A stretch of DNA of 64,000 bases, from contig NC_067145.1 of the NCBI RefSeq assembly GCF_903995435.1, positions 40,942,637-41,006,636 of the forward strand. The letters are read 5' to 3'. A program made the translations under genes and the position numbers. This document shows positions 36,001 to 48,375 of this stretch, piece after piece; positions within the stretch are counted from its first letter, which is position 1; every line of letters begins with the position of its first letter. The notes below the pieces were generated by a model. That model did not search any database. It had not been told where the DNA came from and saw only the letters and a list, made by a program, of their open reading frames with translations. Source of the DNA: Acomys russatus. Its lineage: Eukaryota; Chordata; Mammalia; Rodentia; Muridae.

Positions 36001-37695
36001 AATCACTCTCTTATAATTTGACTTACCAGCACTAAGCCACGGTTTCAAATTTAAAAATTTCAAAAATACTAAAACTTATAAATGTTGAACAATATGGAAC
36101 ATTTTTCACAAGAGCTGACTGTAGTTTGTAAACTATTATTTTTCGGAATCTGTCACTACTTCTGGCAACAGTGACATTTGAAAAGGTGCCATATTGAAAA
36201 CAATAAGTGAAGTTTATATCCTTTTTATTAATGAGCAAAAGCAGCACCTTATTTAAGAACATTCTCAGCAGTGTAGCAGAGAGGCTCTTAGCAGCACACC
36301 TTTGAGTTCTTGTCTCTGGGATAGTCTGGGCTGTTAAGCTGAGGAAATTGATTTAGATCAGGGACTTAGAAAATTTTTGACCATAGTCAGCATTTTAGAT
36401 CATGATACAGTGGCATATGTGTCTCACTCTGAATTTATTCTACAAAGCAAGTTTTAAACAGAAGAGTAAGACCGAGAAGACAATTTTCCTATCTTATTTT
36501 GTTTTTTTTTTTTAAATGTTAGCTTGACTTGTGAAATTGATTTTATGACCTATAGTCTATAGTATATACCTGAGATTTGGACCCAAACCGGGCTTCTTAT
36601 GTTAATGACTGGCCCCGAAAAGTCTTTATAGCATTTCTAATAGGATCATGGAATCAAATAAAATAATGGTATTGTTGATTCTTTTTGGTGTAATGTAAAT
36701 TTGTTGTCTTTTTTTTTTTTGTTTTTATTTGTAATTGATTGTGTTAGGAGCCAAATTTCTTGTCTTAGACCCTGGATTGTAATAACTTATATTCAAGAGG
36801 GGTTTTTAGAATTGTCAAAAACAAACTTTTCAACTATTCAGATTTGGGAAATAGTATCTTAGTGTTTGATGCAGGTGAACAGAGATACATACCACTTTTG
36901 TGATTTCTGTTAGGAAAATTTGACATAAAGGGATGATTTTGATTAGGGTTTAACTTTTCAAGTCAGTATTATAACAAATGATACGTGTATTGGAAGTAGA
37001 CAGAAGGATAACCTGCTCTGAGCTCCATAAGGCTTCAAAGCTCACAGGACAGCCACTATGCTGTCTCCACTTGGCAAATACATTTTAACACAGTGTTTGG
37101 GATAGTTATTTTACTTTTTCCTTATTTTCCTATCTGAACCTATTGCCTAATAAAGTAACTATGCCAACACTTTTGCATTTATATGTAAAGTATGGTTTAT
37201 GTAAGCATAAATACAAGTTAAAGAGCTAGCAAAGTACTCAGATTGTAAAGGAGACACAGGAAGATCATACAGATTGAAGCACTGGAGGCCCACCTGGAGG
37301 AAGCCACATGAAACACTGGAAAAGGGGAGGCATTTTACACTATGCTCTCTGGTCAAACAGGCCACATACTGCTGCATGGAGAGTGATCTAGTTGAATGCA
37401 GAAGACAGTAGGCAGGGCCTCTTCCTGTTACAAAGCTAGCCAGCTCTGAAGTAGCTCAGGTCTTCAGAATCCTCTGGTTCTGCTCTACTGTACTATCCTG
37501 CTCTCAAGTTCACCTGACACTGATCAATAAATGCTAATGGAGTATGGATCATAACAGCATGCAAGACACAACCTTTAAAATGTATAAAATGAGCTAGTAC
37601 CACTTTAAGTTCTGAGAAGGCAATAGGGCATTTTTCTTCCTGTAGAACTTAAATTTCACTATTCACAATTCATAGATTTCTTGACTTTTAAAATT
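36001..37695. other. Unique, SINE-free intron sequence
   Basis: 1.7 kb AT-rich without recognised repeats or coding blocks. Contains T-runs at 36500 and 36710. Confidence 0.5.
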
Positions 37696-37699
37696 TTCA

Positions 37700-38295
37700 T
37701 TGAGCTGGGTGTGGTGGCACACACCTTTAATCTCAGCACTTGGGAGGCAGAGGCAGGTGGATTGCTGTGAGTTTGAGGCCAGCCTGGTCTACAAATTGAG
37801 TCTAGGACAGTCAAGGCTACACAGAAACTCTGTCTTGAAAAACAAACAAACAAACAAACAAAAAAGACTTTCATTGAATAAACAACCTAAGGAGCCCCTT
37901 TATGTGTAACTTGGGTTGAAGATGGTAATTATTTCATATTGTATATAAACATGTCAAAGTATCAGTATATACCTTGAATGAATATATATATATATATAAT
38001 TTAAAATTGTTAACTATACCTCAATAAATTAAAAAAGCTGAAAATATTTAAAATTTTTTATTTATTAGTTTGTGTACGTGCAGGGTTGTGTTTGTGTGTT
38101 GTGTGTATGTGTGTGTATGTGTGTGTGTGTGTTCGCACATGTGTGAGCACATGAGCAACTCATGCCATGGCATGCATGTGGATGTCAGAGGGCAGATTTG
38201 AGGAGATGGCTCTTATCTTCCATCAGGGGATCAGACTCAGGTTGTCAGGTTTGCATAACAAGTACTTTCACACCCTGAGATGTTTTTCTGGCCTT
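37700..38295 (+). repeat. B1 (plus) with (CAAA)n tail, (TA)n, and a minus B3
   Basis: Young plus B1 37700-37840 (gctgggtgtggtggcacaca) with (CAAA)n to 37865; (TA)n 37983-37999; minus B3 38045-38295 with a (GT)n core. Confidence 0.82.
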
Positions 38296-38629
38296 AACTT
38301 GAAAACATGTAATGATTTAATTCTATATGGTCTGTATATTATAAGACTTTAGACACAGTTGAAAATTCTCATTGCTTGCATAGTCACTTTTATGTAAGAT
38401 TCCATTTTCCTAGAGAACAGGGAGCGATAGAAAGGGAAATTTTCTGATAGGTGGGACACAAGGCATGGAGAGGCCTGATTTGGGAACTAGGATCATTGAT
38501 GTGCTGTTTAAGAGTTAGGAAATTGAGGGAGCGGTGAGGGAGATGCTGGTAGCTCTTCAGAGCGTTGGAAAATCACTCTTAGTTACAAATATGACTTCTG
38601 AGTTACCCCTACTGTTTACTCTGGGGTAC

Positions 38630-38945
38630 TCTTTTTTTTTTTTAGTTTTTTTGAGACAGGGTCTCTCTGTGTAACTTTGGCTCTCCTGGACTCCATTTGT
38701 AGACCAGGCGGGCCTCAAACTCACAGAGATCTGCCTGCCCCTGCCTTCCCAGGTACTGAGATTACAGGCATGTGCCACCATGCCTAGGTTTACTGCGGTG
38801 TTCTTAAGATGAGTGAAATGACATAAAGGTGGAGACTTTAGTAAGTATGGTGGCTTATGTTGATGATCCCAGTACTCTAGAGGCTGAAGCAGAGCTATGA
38901 GTTCAAGGCCCTGTCTCCAAACACCAAAGCAAACCAACAAAGCCC
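38630..38945 (-). repeat. B1 SINE (minus) and an old plus B1 remnant
   Basis: 38630-38792 is a typical minus B1. 38845-38940 is a fragment with gatgatcccagtactctaga and caaggccctgtctccaaaca. Confidence 0.75.
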
Positions 38946-39268
38946 CTTGTATTCAAGCAATATGCACCTCAGTAGATAAATAATTAAACAAAATGACAAT
39001 CCTTTGGGGGTGTTGACAAATAGTTTCTCTCCAGAAGTTATCAAAATAAGTGTTTGAGGGATATTTGTTACTTATTTCTTTGTTTTTGTATCTGACTTGT
39101 TTCCCTAAAGGACTAGGATTCATACACTTTGTTTGAGCCATCAGACTTCTTAGAAGGGGAACTTCTAATGGGAAAAATCATTGGTAGTGTTATAAACCTG
39201 TTAGTTACATAGAGTGTAAGTATAATTTAGAACACTGTTTTTCAGACATAAAGGGAGGGGAGCTAATA

Positions 39269-39468
39269 TGTTAAGTGTCTGCTGTGTGCTAAGCACTGTG
39301 CTAGACAAGTTGACATACGTTACAGGGTTTCTTGTGAGTATGAAATGAGATAATGTATCCCATTTTACAGATGAGGAGACTGACCTTGCCCCAAGTCACA
39401 TGGCTGGTAAGTGGCAGAGGTGGACTAGAGCCCAGATCCCAAATCCAATGCCTTTTCTGCTGTACCGT
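39269..39468 (-). repeat. MIR SINE (antisense) that contains the Crem gamma exon
   Basis: The + strand reads as the reverse complement of the mammalian-wide interspersed repeat: aagtgtctgctgtgtgctaa, gcactgtgctaga, then cattttacagatgaggagac, ccaagtcacatggctggtaa and gtggcagaggtggactagag, the diagnostic MIR core blocks in order. About 200 bp are alignable by eye. Unlike the surrounding rodent-specific SINEs, this family predates placental mammals, which fits an exon shared across mammals. Confidence 0.88.
39371..39406 (+). CDS. Crem: Crem gamma exon (12 codons), MIR-derived
   Basis: A 36-nt, phase 1-1 exon encodes DEETDLAPSHMA plus one base, between acceptor cattttacag and donor gtaagt. It joins Q2 (VVVQ) or the ICER start (GEET) to the exon at 42266 (AATGDMPTY). 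Every border base lies in MIR consensus, and the donor gtaagtggcag is itself a stock MIR string. It is optional in the family and frame-neutral. It contains an internal ATG usable by the downstream promoter. The peptide is acidic at its start and has no known fold. Confidence 0.93.
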
Positions 39469-39469
39469 G

Positions 39470-42265
39470 TTAGAGCTTGACAAGAGAGGTATGAAGTTCA
39501 TGTTCAGAATCGACAGCTCCAGGAATTACTTTTCATGCCAGGAGTTAGTTTATTGGAAACACATGATCAGAACCCTTGCCTCTAAGCTGCCAAGTTAGAT
39601 GTATCTAAAGTGTATCAGGGACGAACAATGCCTTTTGTCAAGAATGCCAGATTGAATGGGCTTGTGGCATCTCATGGGACTTTATATATCTTTGTGTTAA
39701 AGACACAACTATACTAACATGTCCACACAAGAGTGCTTCAGACGACAGCATGCCTGTGCATTACCCTGAGGAGTTTAACCTTGACTTGGTAGGAAATACA
39801 TCAGTCCATTAAGCGCCCTTCACTTTATGCTAGATTCCAGAGCATAAAGTGAAAAGATGCTGTTCTTGACTTGTCTGGACATTCTTATCTGCCTGAGAAT
39901 AGACTCTGAGGTAAACTGTTATGGCACAAAATATTTTTCTTATTATCTATCTTCATTCATGATTTTTAAACCCCTACATATGACTTATGGATTCTCAAAA
40001 GATAATGAAAATTTAAAAACAAGTATGATGGCACCTGCTTGTAACTCCCAGCACTTAGGAGGCCGAGGCAAGATAATTGAAAGCTTAATGGCAGTCTGAG
40101 TTATATGGCAAAATCTTATCTAAAAATGCCTTACCAAAATAGTTTGACTACCTTTAGTACTTATATGGGACAGGAGTTAGATGGGATAGGAATAAAATTG
40201 TCACCAGAGAATACAGGATGGTTCTTAGAAATTACCACTGAATTTACAGTGTTGAGACTGATACTAATATAGACATGTTCTCATAACTTGTTTCAAAAAA
40301 ATCTGACATTTAGGTTCCTTCAAAAGATTTTTCCCCCATCATTTTAGTGTACTTTACTAAGATTACATTTGCACGTGTAGAATTTATCCATTTACCGTTA
40401 GAAGTGTATCATAGAATCTTTGAGTTGTGATAGGAATTTAACGCCTAAGTCACACTTATTCCTACTTCTTGCTTGAATTAGTAAGTTGCAATCCTGGATT
40501 TATGTTAAAACAAATAGAATGAGTACAAATCTGAGGCACAATGGAGCCACACTGCTCTTATAATATATCCGATGTATCATCTCCTGCAGAGGCGAAGCAA
40601 CTGAGTCTCTGTCCAGCAGCTTTGAACAGGGCCCAGTTTGGGGTTGCCCTTGTCCTTCATGCTGCCAAGTCTGGCTCTCCAAGGAGCTGTGGCTTCTGCA
40701 GTCTGGCAGAAAGGTTTTGTTGGTTTTTGTTTTAATACTGTTTTTGGTATCTGTTGCATCTGTGAAGTGTCTCTGCCCCACTTCCCTTAAAAATTAAAAG
40801 GATGCCCTTAAAGTAGCCTTTTCACATTCTGTTCTCACTCATATTATAGACAGTAACAGATGTATACAATATGGGAGAGTCCACTGAAACTGTTGCTTCT
40901 TCCCTTCCCCTTAGAAGAGAAGTCTCTGTATTTAGGGGCATGGCAGCCTCAGAACTCTCTCTTACCCTCTCTGCACATTTCTAGTATTGTTTTTACACTT
41001 GCTTGTGAGCAGTTTCAAAGAACAGCTGGAAGCAGGTGTGCTTTCAAGCTGCCAGCTAAACAAGTGCAAGGCCCTGCAGCTTCTCCTTTGTCCCTGGTTA
41101 TTGTGTTGCCTTCTGTAGAAAGCCCGGGAAGCCCCCCCCCTCCCCCGGCTGCGCCATTGTTTCAGCCTTTACTGACCTGTAAGTAACCTCCTTCCCTGGC
41201 TGTGGGTAAAGAAAAGTAGGGGGACCTTGGCCCCTGGTAGAGCTCTTACTTCCTTTCACAAGATGGCTGACAGAATAAGAGTCTACCATGTTGCTTTACA
41301 CTTTATTTTCTTCTTAAATATTTAAAATTTGCACATCTGATGAGATGTCCACGTGTACAGTGTTTGCAGCTGTCACGAAAATAAATTTAGGACTTTCCTC
41401 AAGAAGGTAGTTTAAGAACTTTACTGTTTTTTTTTTTCTTCCTCTTTTTCCTGTTATTGTCAACTAAATCTATAGCCAGTTAGATTCTTTCCCTTGCTTT
41501 AGCTTTTTCTTTTTCTTGTTTTTGTAATTGAAAGGCTTTGACTATCTGTTTCAGGTGTAGGCACAGGGAAGTCCCAGGTGGAGCATTCAGAAGATGGCCA
41601 TGTCCTACTTAAAGTATTCATGGTGACACTGGAGTTGCCTCCTACAGCCTTGCTAGAGCCAGTTTCAGAACCCTTGTAAGCTGGTTGTGAAAATAGCTGT
41701 TATTAACAATTATCAGTGTACATATATATTCACACATTTAAATAGATTCCGCCAAAAGCAGCAGTAGTCCTCAAACACTGAGCACTTCTAGTGACCTTCA
41801 GGCCATTCCCATTTGTGAGTGCGTCTCTTCCCAGCTTGACATTGAGGGAGGTCACTCTGGTGTCCTTGAACTTGCCACAGTGAGACTTTTTGCTGTGGAA
41901 CTCATCAGACTCTGCAGAGCAGGGTTGCCACTCCTATACCCAAAGGAGTTCCCTGCAGCTGCCAGCACACCACTGATCCAGGCTGAGCTGTATCAACTAC
42001 AGTAGCCTATTGGCTTTGGCCTGTGATAAAAAGAGGTCTACAATGTGCTAAGACATTTTCTAAAATGTTGGGAACAGGCTAGAGTATTTGTAATATTCTA
42101 ATTTGCTATTTAAGGCCCCTATAATTCTAAGAACAATCCTTTTTTACCTCTACAAAACAATCTCCACTGACATGTACAAAAGTATACCATTTCTAGGTTA
42201 ATTTTGTGTAGAATATTAGCTAGTGACTTGGTGATATGAGCTTGTAATACCGTGTTTCCTTGCAG
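39470..42265. other. Intron between the gamma exon and exon H, mostly unique
   Basis: One old plus B1 at 40015-40130 (aggaggccgaggcaagataa). C-run at 41125-41145. Otherwise no repeats and no coding-like block. Confidence 0.55.
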
Positions 42266-42422
42266 CTGCCACAGGTGACATGCCGACTTACCAGATCCGG
42301 GCTCCTACTACTGCTTTGCCACAAGGTGTGGTGATGGCTGCCTCACCAGGAAGTCTGCACAGTCCCCAGCAACTAGCAGAAGAAGCAACTCGTAAGAGGG
42401 AGCTGAGGCTGATGAAAAACAG
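42266..42422 (+). CDS. Crem: Crem exon with hinge and first part of the basic region (exon H)
   Basis: A 157-nt exon (phase 1 start, phase 2 end) encodes AATGDMPTYQIRAPTTA, ...LPQGVVMAASPGSLHSPQQ and LAEEATRKRELRLMKNR. The final residues begin the DNA-contacting basic region of the bZIP; the NR dipeptide is completed by either downstream exon (REAA...). The acceptor is ccttgcag and the donor is gtaaag. It is present in all DNA-binding forms, including ICER, and must be spliced to exactly one of two alternative 3' exons. A serine-rich SPGSLHSP segment before the basic region is the likely phosphoregulated linker. Confidence 0.97.
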
Positions 42423-43515
42423 GTAAAGCCCCGGGCAACCTAGAGCCACCGTGGGAAGCAGCGGCCACTGTGGGGCTCGTAGTGTGCCTTTGCTAAGCTG
42501 CTTCAGGTTAAGTGTTGTGTGGCTTCTTGTGTGTGCTTATGCTCTACCCACGAGGATACTTTGTCTCCCGGCGAGTTCTGGTTATTAATGTTTTCTAAGC
42601 AGGAAATACATTCTTTCATATTGTAAGGGATATTAAAAGGTATGTTTTTAAAAACAATATTATTAGATTCTTGATTAAAAGTAAAGTTGGTTTTATGTAT
42701 TTTGTGAAATAGTACTCTGGCAAGTAAATTTTTTGCCCTTCCCCCATTACATTGGCGTTGTGGATAGAGCCTAGGCCCTAGGGCATGCTAGGCGAACAGT
42801 GAACTACATCCCTGACTCTGACTTTTTAGCTTCTTTATTAGTAAAATAAATTAAAGTCTTAAAGCATTGTTCTTTATTTTATTATTTTAGCTATTTTGTA
42901 TAGTTTTTACTACATTACAATAAGTACATGTTCTTTTGACAAGTTCTAGTTGAGTATAAATAAAATAGCAAAAATTGCTCATGCCCCTGCTATATAGATA
43001 GTGGCACTGTTATCATAAGTGTACTTGTGGTCGCTCTCATCTTCTGCCTCTTGTGTTATGAGTCAGTCTCTTGAGCACCACCACATCTCTCACTTACTAT
43101 TGCTCCATAGCTCTATGTCATTGTTTAGGCATTCGCACATCATATTAAAAACAAACTTAAATAATATTTTATTTATATGACTTGCATATTAATTTTTTAG
43201 TTATTATGTAGAATGAACTTAGTTTACTCTTCAAATGAACAGAGTTTTCTGTTTCCCAGTATGTTTTGTCATCTTATTCCTCAGTGTTAAATTATATCCT
43301 TATTGCAAACAAATAAAGCACATTAGGCAGGGTCAGCTACTTTCCTTGTCTATGAGCAAAAGCAGACTGTGGTCTTAGACACAGTCTTATTAGATGTTTC
43401 CAACCTAATTAATCTAAGACTGTGGCTGCTGAATCCCAGAAACTCAGTCCTGAGCTCATCTTGCTCCTGGAAATGGTGGTTCCACGTTTGGACTTAGGTG
43501 GTTGAATTCACTGAT
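42423..43515. other. Intron after exon H, mostly unique
   Basis: A short minus ID/B4 end is seen at 42730-42820 (agcctaggccctagggcatg). No further feature. Confidence 0.5.
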
Positions 43516-43517
43516 TA

Positions 43518-43863
43518 GTGTTTTTTGTTTGTTTGTTTGTTTTGAGACAAGGTTTCTCTGTATAGCCTTGGCTGTCCTGGACTCTCTTTGTGGACCAGGC
43601 TGGCCTCAAACTCACAGCAATCTGCCTGTCTCTGCCTCCCTGAGTGCTAGGATTACAGGCATGAACCACCAGGCCCAGCTACATTAGTGGTTCTTTAAAT
43701 GACAATTTGGGAGCTAGGGAGATGGGTCAGCAGTTAAGAGTATATAGTGTTCTTGCAGAGGACCTGAGTTCTGTTCCCATCAATCATATCTGGTGGCTCA
43801 CAGTACCTTATAACTCCAAGCCCCTCTTCTGTTCTCCAAAGGCACCTATACAGGCATGTGCTT

Positions 43864-43907
<44 letters not shown>

Positions 43908-44545
43908 AAAAAATAAAAGTAAGGCTTGGAGAGATGGTTTAGCAGTTAAGAGCACTTGCTGTTCTTGCAGCAGACCTTAGGTTTCCCAGCTCCCATATGA
44001 TAATTCATAACTGCCTGTAACTCCATTTCTTAGGCAACTGGTACCCTCTCCTGGCCTCCACAGACACCAGGCATGCATATGGTACCCAGACATAAATTCT
44101 GGCAAAACAGCTATACACATAAAAATAGGGCTGGATATGGTGACCTATACTTTTCATCCCAGCCCTTGGGAGGCAAAGTCAGGCAGATCTCTGAGTTCAA
44201 GGCTAGCCTGGTCTACATAGTGAGTTCCAGGACAGCCAAGGTTACATAGAGAAAGCAGCTCAAGAAACAAACAAACAAAACCCAAAAAACAAAAAACAGA
44301 AACAAAAACAAAACAAAGACAAAACCACAAAGAACAACAAAAACCACACAACAAACCAGCAGGAGTGGCTGGAGAGGTGGCTCAGAGGTCAAGAGCACTT
44401 GCTGCTCCTAAGTTTGGTTTCCAGCATGCATGTCAGACTGCTTAAAACTGCTTCTAACGTTCACATTTTTAGTATACACATGTATGCACATACACACACA
44501 CAGGCATGTATACAGACAAGTGTGCACACAACACACATACATGAG
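43518..44545 (+). repeat. SINE array: B1(-), B3(+) with (CA)n, B3(+), B1(+), B3(+)
   Basis: Minus B1 43518-43682; plus B3 43705-43865 with (CA)n 43867-43905; plus B3 43920-44120; plus B1 44125-44270 with an A-rich (AAAC)n run to 44350; plus B3 piece 44368-44545 with CA-rich end. Head-to-tail stacking suggests repeated insertion at A-rich tails. Confidence 0.8.
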
Positions 44546-45768
44546 TAAGATTTTGTGTTATGGCTGCTTTGTTAATCCTTAAGTAATGGTACACACCTCT
44601 GTTTATAATATGTAATTAACAATTACCATATATTTGGGCTACAAGTAACCAAGGGAAATAGAGGCTAAAACATGTAGTCAGGTTTTTATCTTTATGAAGA
44701 TACGGAGGTATATACAGGCAGAAAAAAGTTCATGGTATCCCCAGGGACCAGAGCACTCCTTGCTGCTGTATCTTCAGTATGTACAGTTCATTGTCATGAC
44801 AACAGGATGGCTGCTGTGGCTGCAGGTGCTGTCAGACAGGAAGAGTGGAGGATGGCTGTGGTCAGAGTGCAGCTGGCTCAGTTGGTTTCTTCCAAAGATT
44901 TTTTTTCTAGAAGACGTTTCTGATAGCTTTTATGTACATTTCATTGGCTAGAAATAGGTCCCTGCTGTAAGGGATTCTGAGGAGCATTATTTAGCCTGCC
45001 AGTGTCAGCATCAGAGTCACACAGGAGAAAAGCCGCAGCAGATGGCTCTTAGGTGACTCAGCATTTGCTTAGCAAGTTTCAAGCACTTGTTCCTCCAGTT
45101 TCCTTCAGTCTCTCACAGTTCCCATGAGCACAGAGCGGTTCTAGCCTTACTCTGTAGATGAAGAGCTGGAGTTGGAAATGATTAAAAGGCAGGTTGACCA
45201 AGGTCATAGAACCAGAGGAGCCAGAAGTAGGCTATGCTGTCTGGCAGCTCTTTCTCTCTGAGCCTTCCTTTGTCCTTACTCCAAGGTCACCTCAAAAGGA
45301 GCTCAGTGTGAAGCTTCAGGCTGGACTTCATTGACAGGAGGCAGGCATTACAGTGAGCACAAGCAAGCTCAGGTGTTGGCTGACATCGTTAACAGATACA
45401 CTGGCCAGCAGTAGCTTTGATTCCTTTGTAGCCTGCACCATTTCCTGTTTAATTTGACTTCAGCTTTGAGATTATGTAGTCCAGGCTGGCCTCAAATGTG
45501 TGCTTCTCCTGCCTTCCTTAACCCCCTGAGTGCTGGTGGTACGGGTGTGCGCACTTTGCTCTTCACCCTCTTCCTGCCTTGAAGTTTCTTCTCCAGGCTG
45601 AGGATGGATTTGGTCAAATACAAGCCTGCAAACTGAGCTAACTATTAATAGAAGAAACAGGTGTTTTCCACAGCTGAGAATGCCTAGGAATGTGCCAGCC
45701 ACTTGTGTGACTACCAAAGCTTTGTGCTCAGGACATTTTGACTCTAGTCACATTGCAAACACAGTTGA
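44546..45768. other. Mostly unique intron sequence
   Basis: An eroded minus B1 fragment at 45465-45560. No gene recognised. Confidence 0.5.
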
Positions 45769-45955
45769 AGGGCTGGAGAGATGGCTCGGAGGTTAAGAGC
45801 ACTGGCTGCTCTTCCAGAGGTCCTGAGTTCAATTCCCAGCAACCACATGGTGGCTCACAACCATCTATAATGTGACCTACTACCCTCTTCTGGCCTGCAA
45901 GCACACATGGTGGGATACTGCATACATAATAAATAAATAAATATTTAAAAAACAC
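45769..45955 (+). repeat. B2 SINE, young, full length
   Basis: gggctggagagatggctcgg ... ttcaattcccagcaaccaca ... aataaataaataaatattta; close to consensus over its length. Confidence 0.93.
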
Positions 45956-47015
45956 AGTTGAAGATGCACAGTGTGGATATTTACAGTAAGCAAGAGCGTA
46001 AGACCTGACCACCTCACAACACTGCCACCCCAATGTATTTAAGCTTCCACTTAATGCTTGTAGAGAAAGACTTTCTTCTTTCTAGATTTAGAATTTAACA
46101 TATTTAATCATGCAAACATTTATAAATAAATTTCAGTTTCTTGGTGGAAGAGAAGTGAGTTACATTCCCCAACTGGCAGATATGTGTGCTTGGACATGCT
46201 GCCACTTTCCCCCGTGCAACCATTAAGATTACTGAAAGCACTGCTTTACCAAACTCCATTTACTTTTACATGTTTTAGTTTTTCATTGCCCAGTTGTCTA
46301 GCACTTGGTAAATTACAGGGTGAACACATCAGTCTTGGTTAGGAAACAGGATTTTTTCCTTTTCCTGCAGTCCACCAGGGTTTCAACATTGCTTTTCTGC
46401 TGACTTGCTTTGCATAGAGGAAACAGAGATCCATTCCATGAGAGTCAATTCTTCTAAAAATACGACAGTTGGCCCGGTGTGCTGCGTGCGTCACGGGCGG
46501 GGGATAGCATTGCTGACTGGCATTGCCGAGACTGGTATTTTGACATGCAACATTACCTTGGTGAATTCAGCATAGCAATGGACAGTTTCTGAGAACTGAG
46601 CACTCACAAATAAAGCTTTATCACAAGAGTTAGGCGTGGCACACTGCGCTCTTCATCTTCACCCTCTTCCTGCCACTCTTCCCCACTCTGAAAACAATGA
46701 GAGGGAGGAATTGGGGACAATATTGGTTATTGATTAGTGGGAGTGTGCATGAGAAAGGCTAACACATCTCTGTAGTTTCAGTCATTTGGCTGCTTGCCAG
46801 TCTGTCTTTGCCCCCCAGGGTGCTTAAAGCACTGTAAGCTGTGTCTAATGAGCACCCACGCATGTGTGAGAGAACAGCACAGTTCTCTGCAGTGAGCCAG
46901 GAGCTTCCTTTTCAAAAGAACAAATGTTTGTTTGTTTTTTACTTACTTGTGACAGGCTTCCATATACCCCAGACTAGCCTTGTGCTTATAAAGTAGCTAA
47001 GGCTGGCCCTAAGCT
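45956..47015. other. Unique intron sequence with a small CpG cluster
   Basis: Around 46461-46503 several CpGs occur together (tgcgtgcgtcacgggcgggg), including a CRE-half-like CGTCA. No ORF or exon. Eroded B1-like sequence from about 46930. Confidence 0.45.
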
Positions 47016-47019
47016 TTTT

Positions 47020-47315
47020 AAAAACATTTTTAAAATATGTATGGGTGTTCGGCCTTTAGGTATGTCTGTACACTATGTACCACTTGTGTGTCTGGTGGCC
47101 ATGATACCAGAAGAGGTCTTTGGAGCACCTGCATCTGGGGTGATAGATAGTTGTGAACCATCACGTGGGTGCTTGAGATAGAATCTTCTAGGTTCTGGAA
47201 AAGTACCCTGTGTTCTTAACCACAGATCTCTCCAGCCCCTGGCTTTGTACTTTTGATTCTGCTGGCTCCACCTCCCAAGTGTCAGGCATACAGATGTATA
47301 CCACCATGCCTGCTG
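47020..47315 (-). repeat. B3-type SINE and B1 end
   Basis: 47020-47240 minus B3 (gaagaggtctttggagcacc, ttaaccacagatctctccag). 47241-47315 is a B1 tail piece (ccacctcccaagtgtcaggc). Confidence 0.65.
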
Positions 47316-47981
47316 CTATTTTCATAGTTGTAACTGTGGCATTCTAATACTGTGGGTTTAAATTGTCTGCATTGTCAAATTTTGTGTCCTGTTACTTCAT
47401 TCTTTAATTTTCACAATACTTTTGTTCATAAACATGTATGTCTTATTTATTATTATAATTTATCTATGTTGTGTTTTCTTCCAGAAAACTATTTCTCAAA
47501 ATTGTGATCATGCTTTGTTGAGATTTAATCTCAAAGCATACAACTGTTCAATATTGGCATTTGAGATTTCATAGGATTCTTATAATCATTTTGATCAAGT
47601 GAGATTTTTCTCATTGTGATGAGCATGGGGTGTTTGACACCCAGAAGTTAACTGAGAGGATGGAAAGGCTCTGTGAGTGATTTAGTGGGGACTCTGCTGG
47701 GCGTGTGGTCCTCGTGCTGTTGTGTATTGACACAGAGGGTCATTTTCACTGTGGTACGGGTGCCCCAAGAGAACACTATTTGGGTAAAACTGCCAGTGCT
47801 CTTCAGTTGGTCTGTCATTGTACATACGGCATGTGCTTTGTTCAGTTTGTTGTGTGGCTTTGTATGACTTTTCTCAGGTCAGTCAGCTGTTGATGGGGAG
47901 AAGGGGGGCAGATGTTGATGGAGCCACTCTGGAGTGTCCTGGAGGTTGTTCCTGTAGTCATTTGCCTTGTGTTGGTTCCAG

Positions 47982-48126
47982 GGAAGCTGCTCGGGAGTGT
48001 CGCAGGAAGAAGAAAGAATATGTCAAATGTCTTGAAAACCGTGTGGCTGTGCTTGAAAACCAAAACAAGACCCTCATTGAGGAACTCAAGGCCCTCAAAG
48101 ATCTTTATTGCCATAAAGCAGAGTGA
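47982..48126 (+). CDS. Crem: Crem alternative bZIP exon Ia (DNA-binding domain I)
   Basis: After a ggttccag acceptor, 145 nt encode REAARECRRKKKEYVKCLE, NRVAVLENQNKTLIEELKAL and KDLYCHKAE, then TGA at 48124-48126. It completes the basic region (RECRRKKKEYVKCLE) and supplies a leucine zipper with heptad leucines at L-ENRVAV-L-ENQNKT-L-IEELKA-L. This version is almost the same as the CREB1 zipper, whereas the next exon is CREM-typical. Exon Ia and Ib are the same length to the base and use the same phase, as expected of an ancient tandem exon duplication. Confidence 0.96.
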
Positions 48127-48375
48127 CTGTGTTTGACTTGGACCTTGTTTACCGTGAGCTCTAACCGAGGCAGGCGATGCAGCGTCCTCGTGGCGGCCAT
48201 GTGGACTTGTAGATGGGTCACTTAACCCTTGCTTAAGAATCCAATCTGGTTTAGGGAGTGATTGGGAATACTGTTCCTCGGGCTGCACTGCAGCTCCCTC
48301 ACATTGCCACGCTTGCTCTAGTGTCCATAGCACGCAACATATGTTTGTTTGCCCTTCTGCTTCTACTCTTTCCAG

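Noticed and set aside
47842..48333. 163-codon minus frame over Crem exon Ia
   Set aside because: Antisense shadow of the real plus-strand exon; it has no domain of its own.
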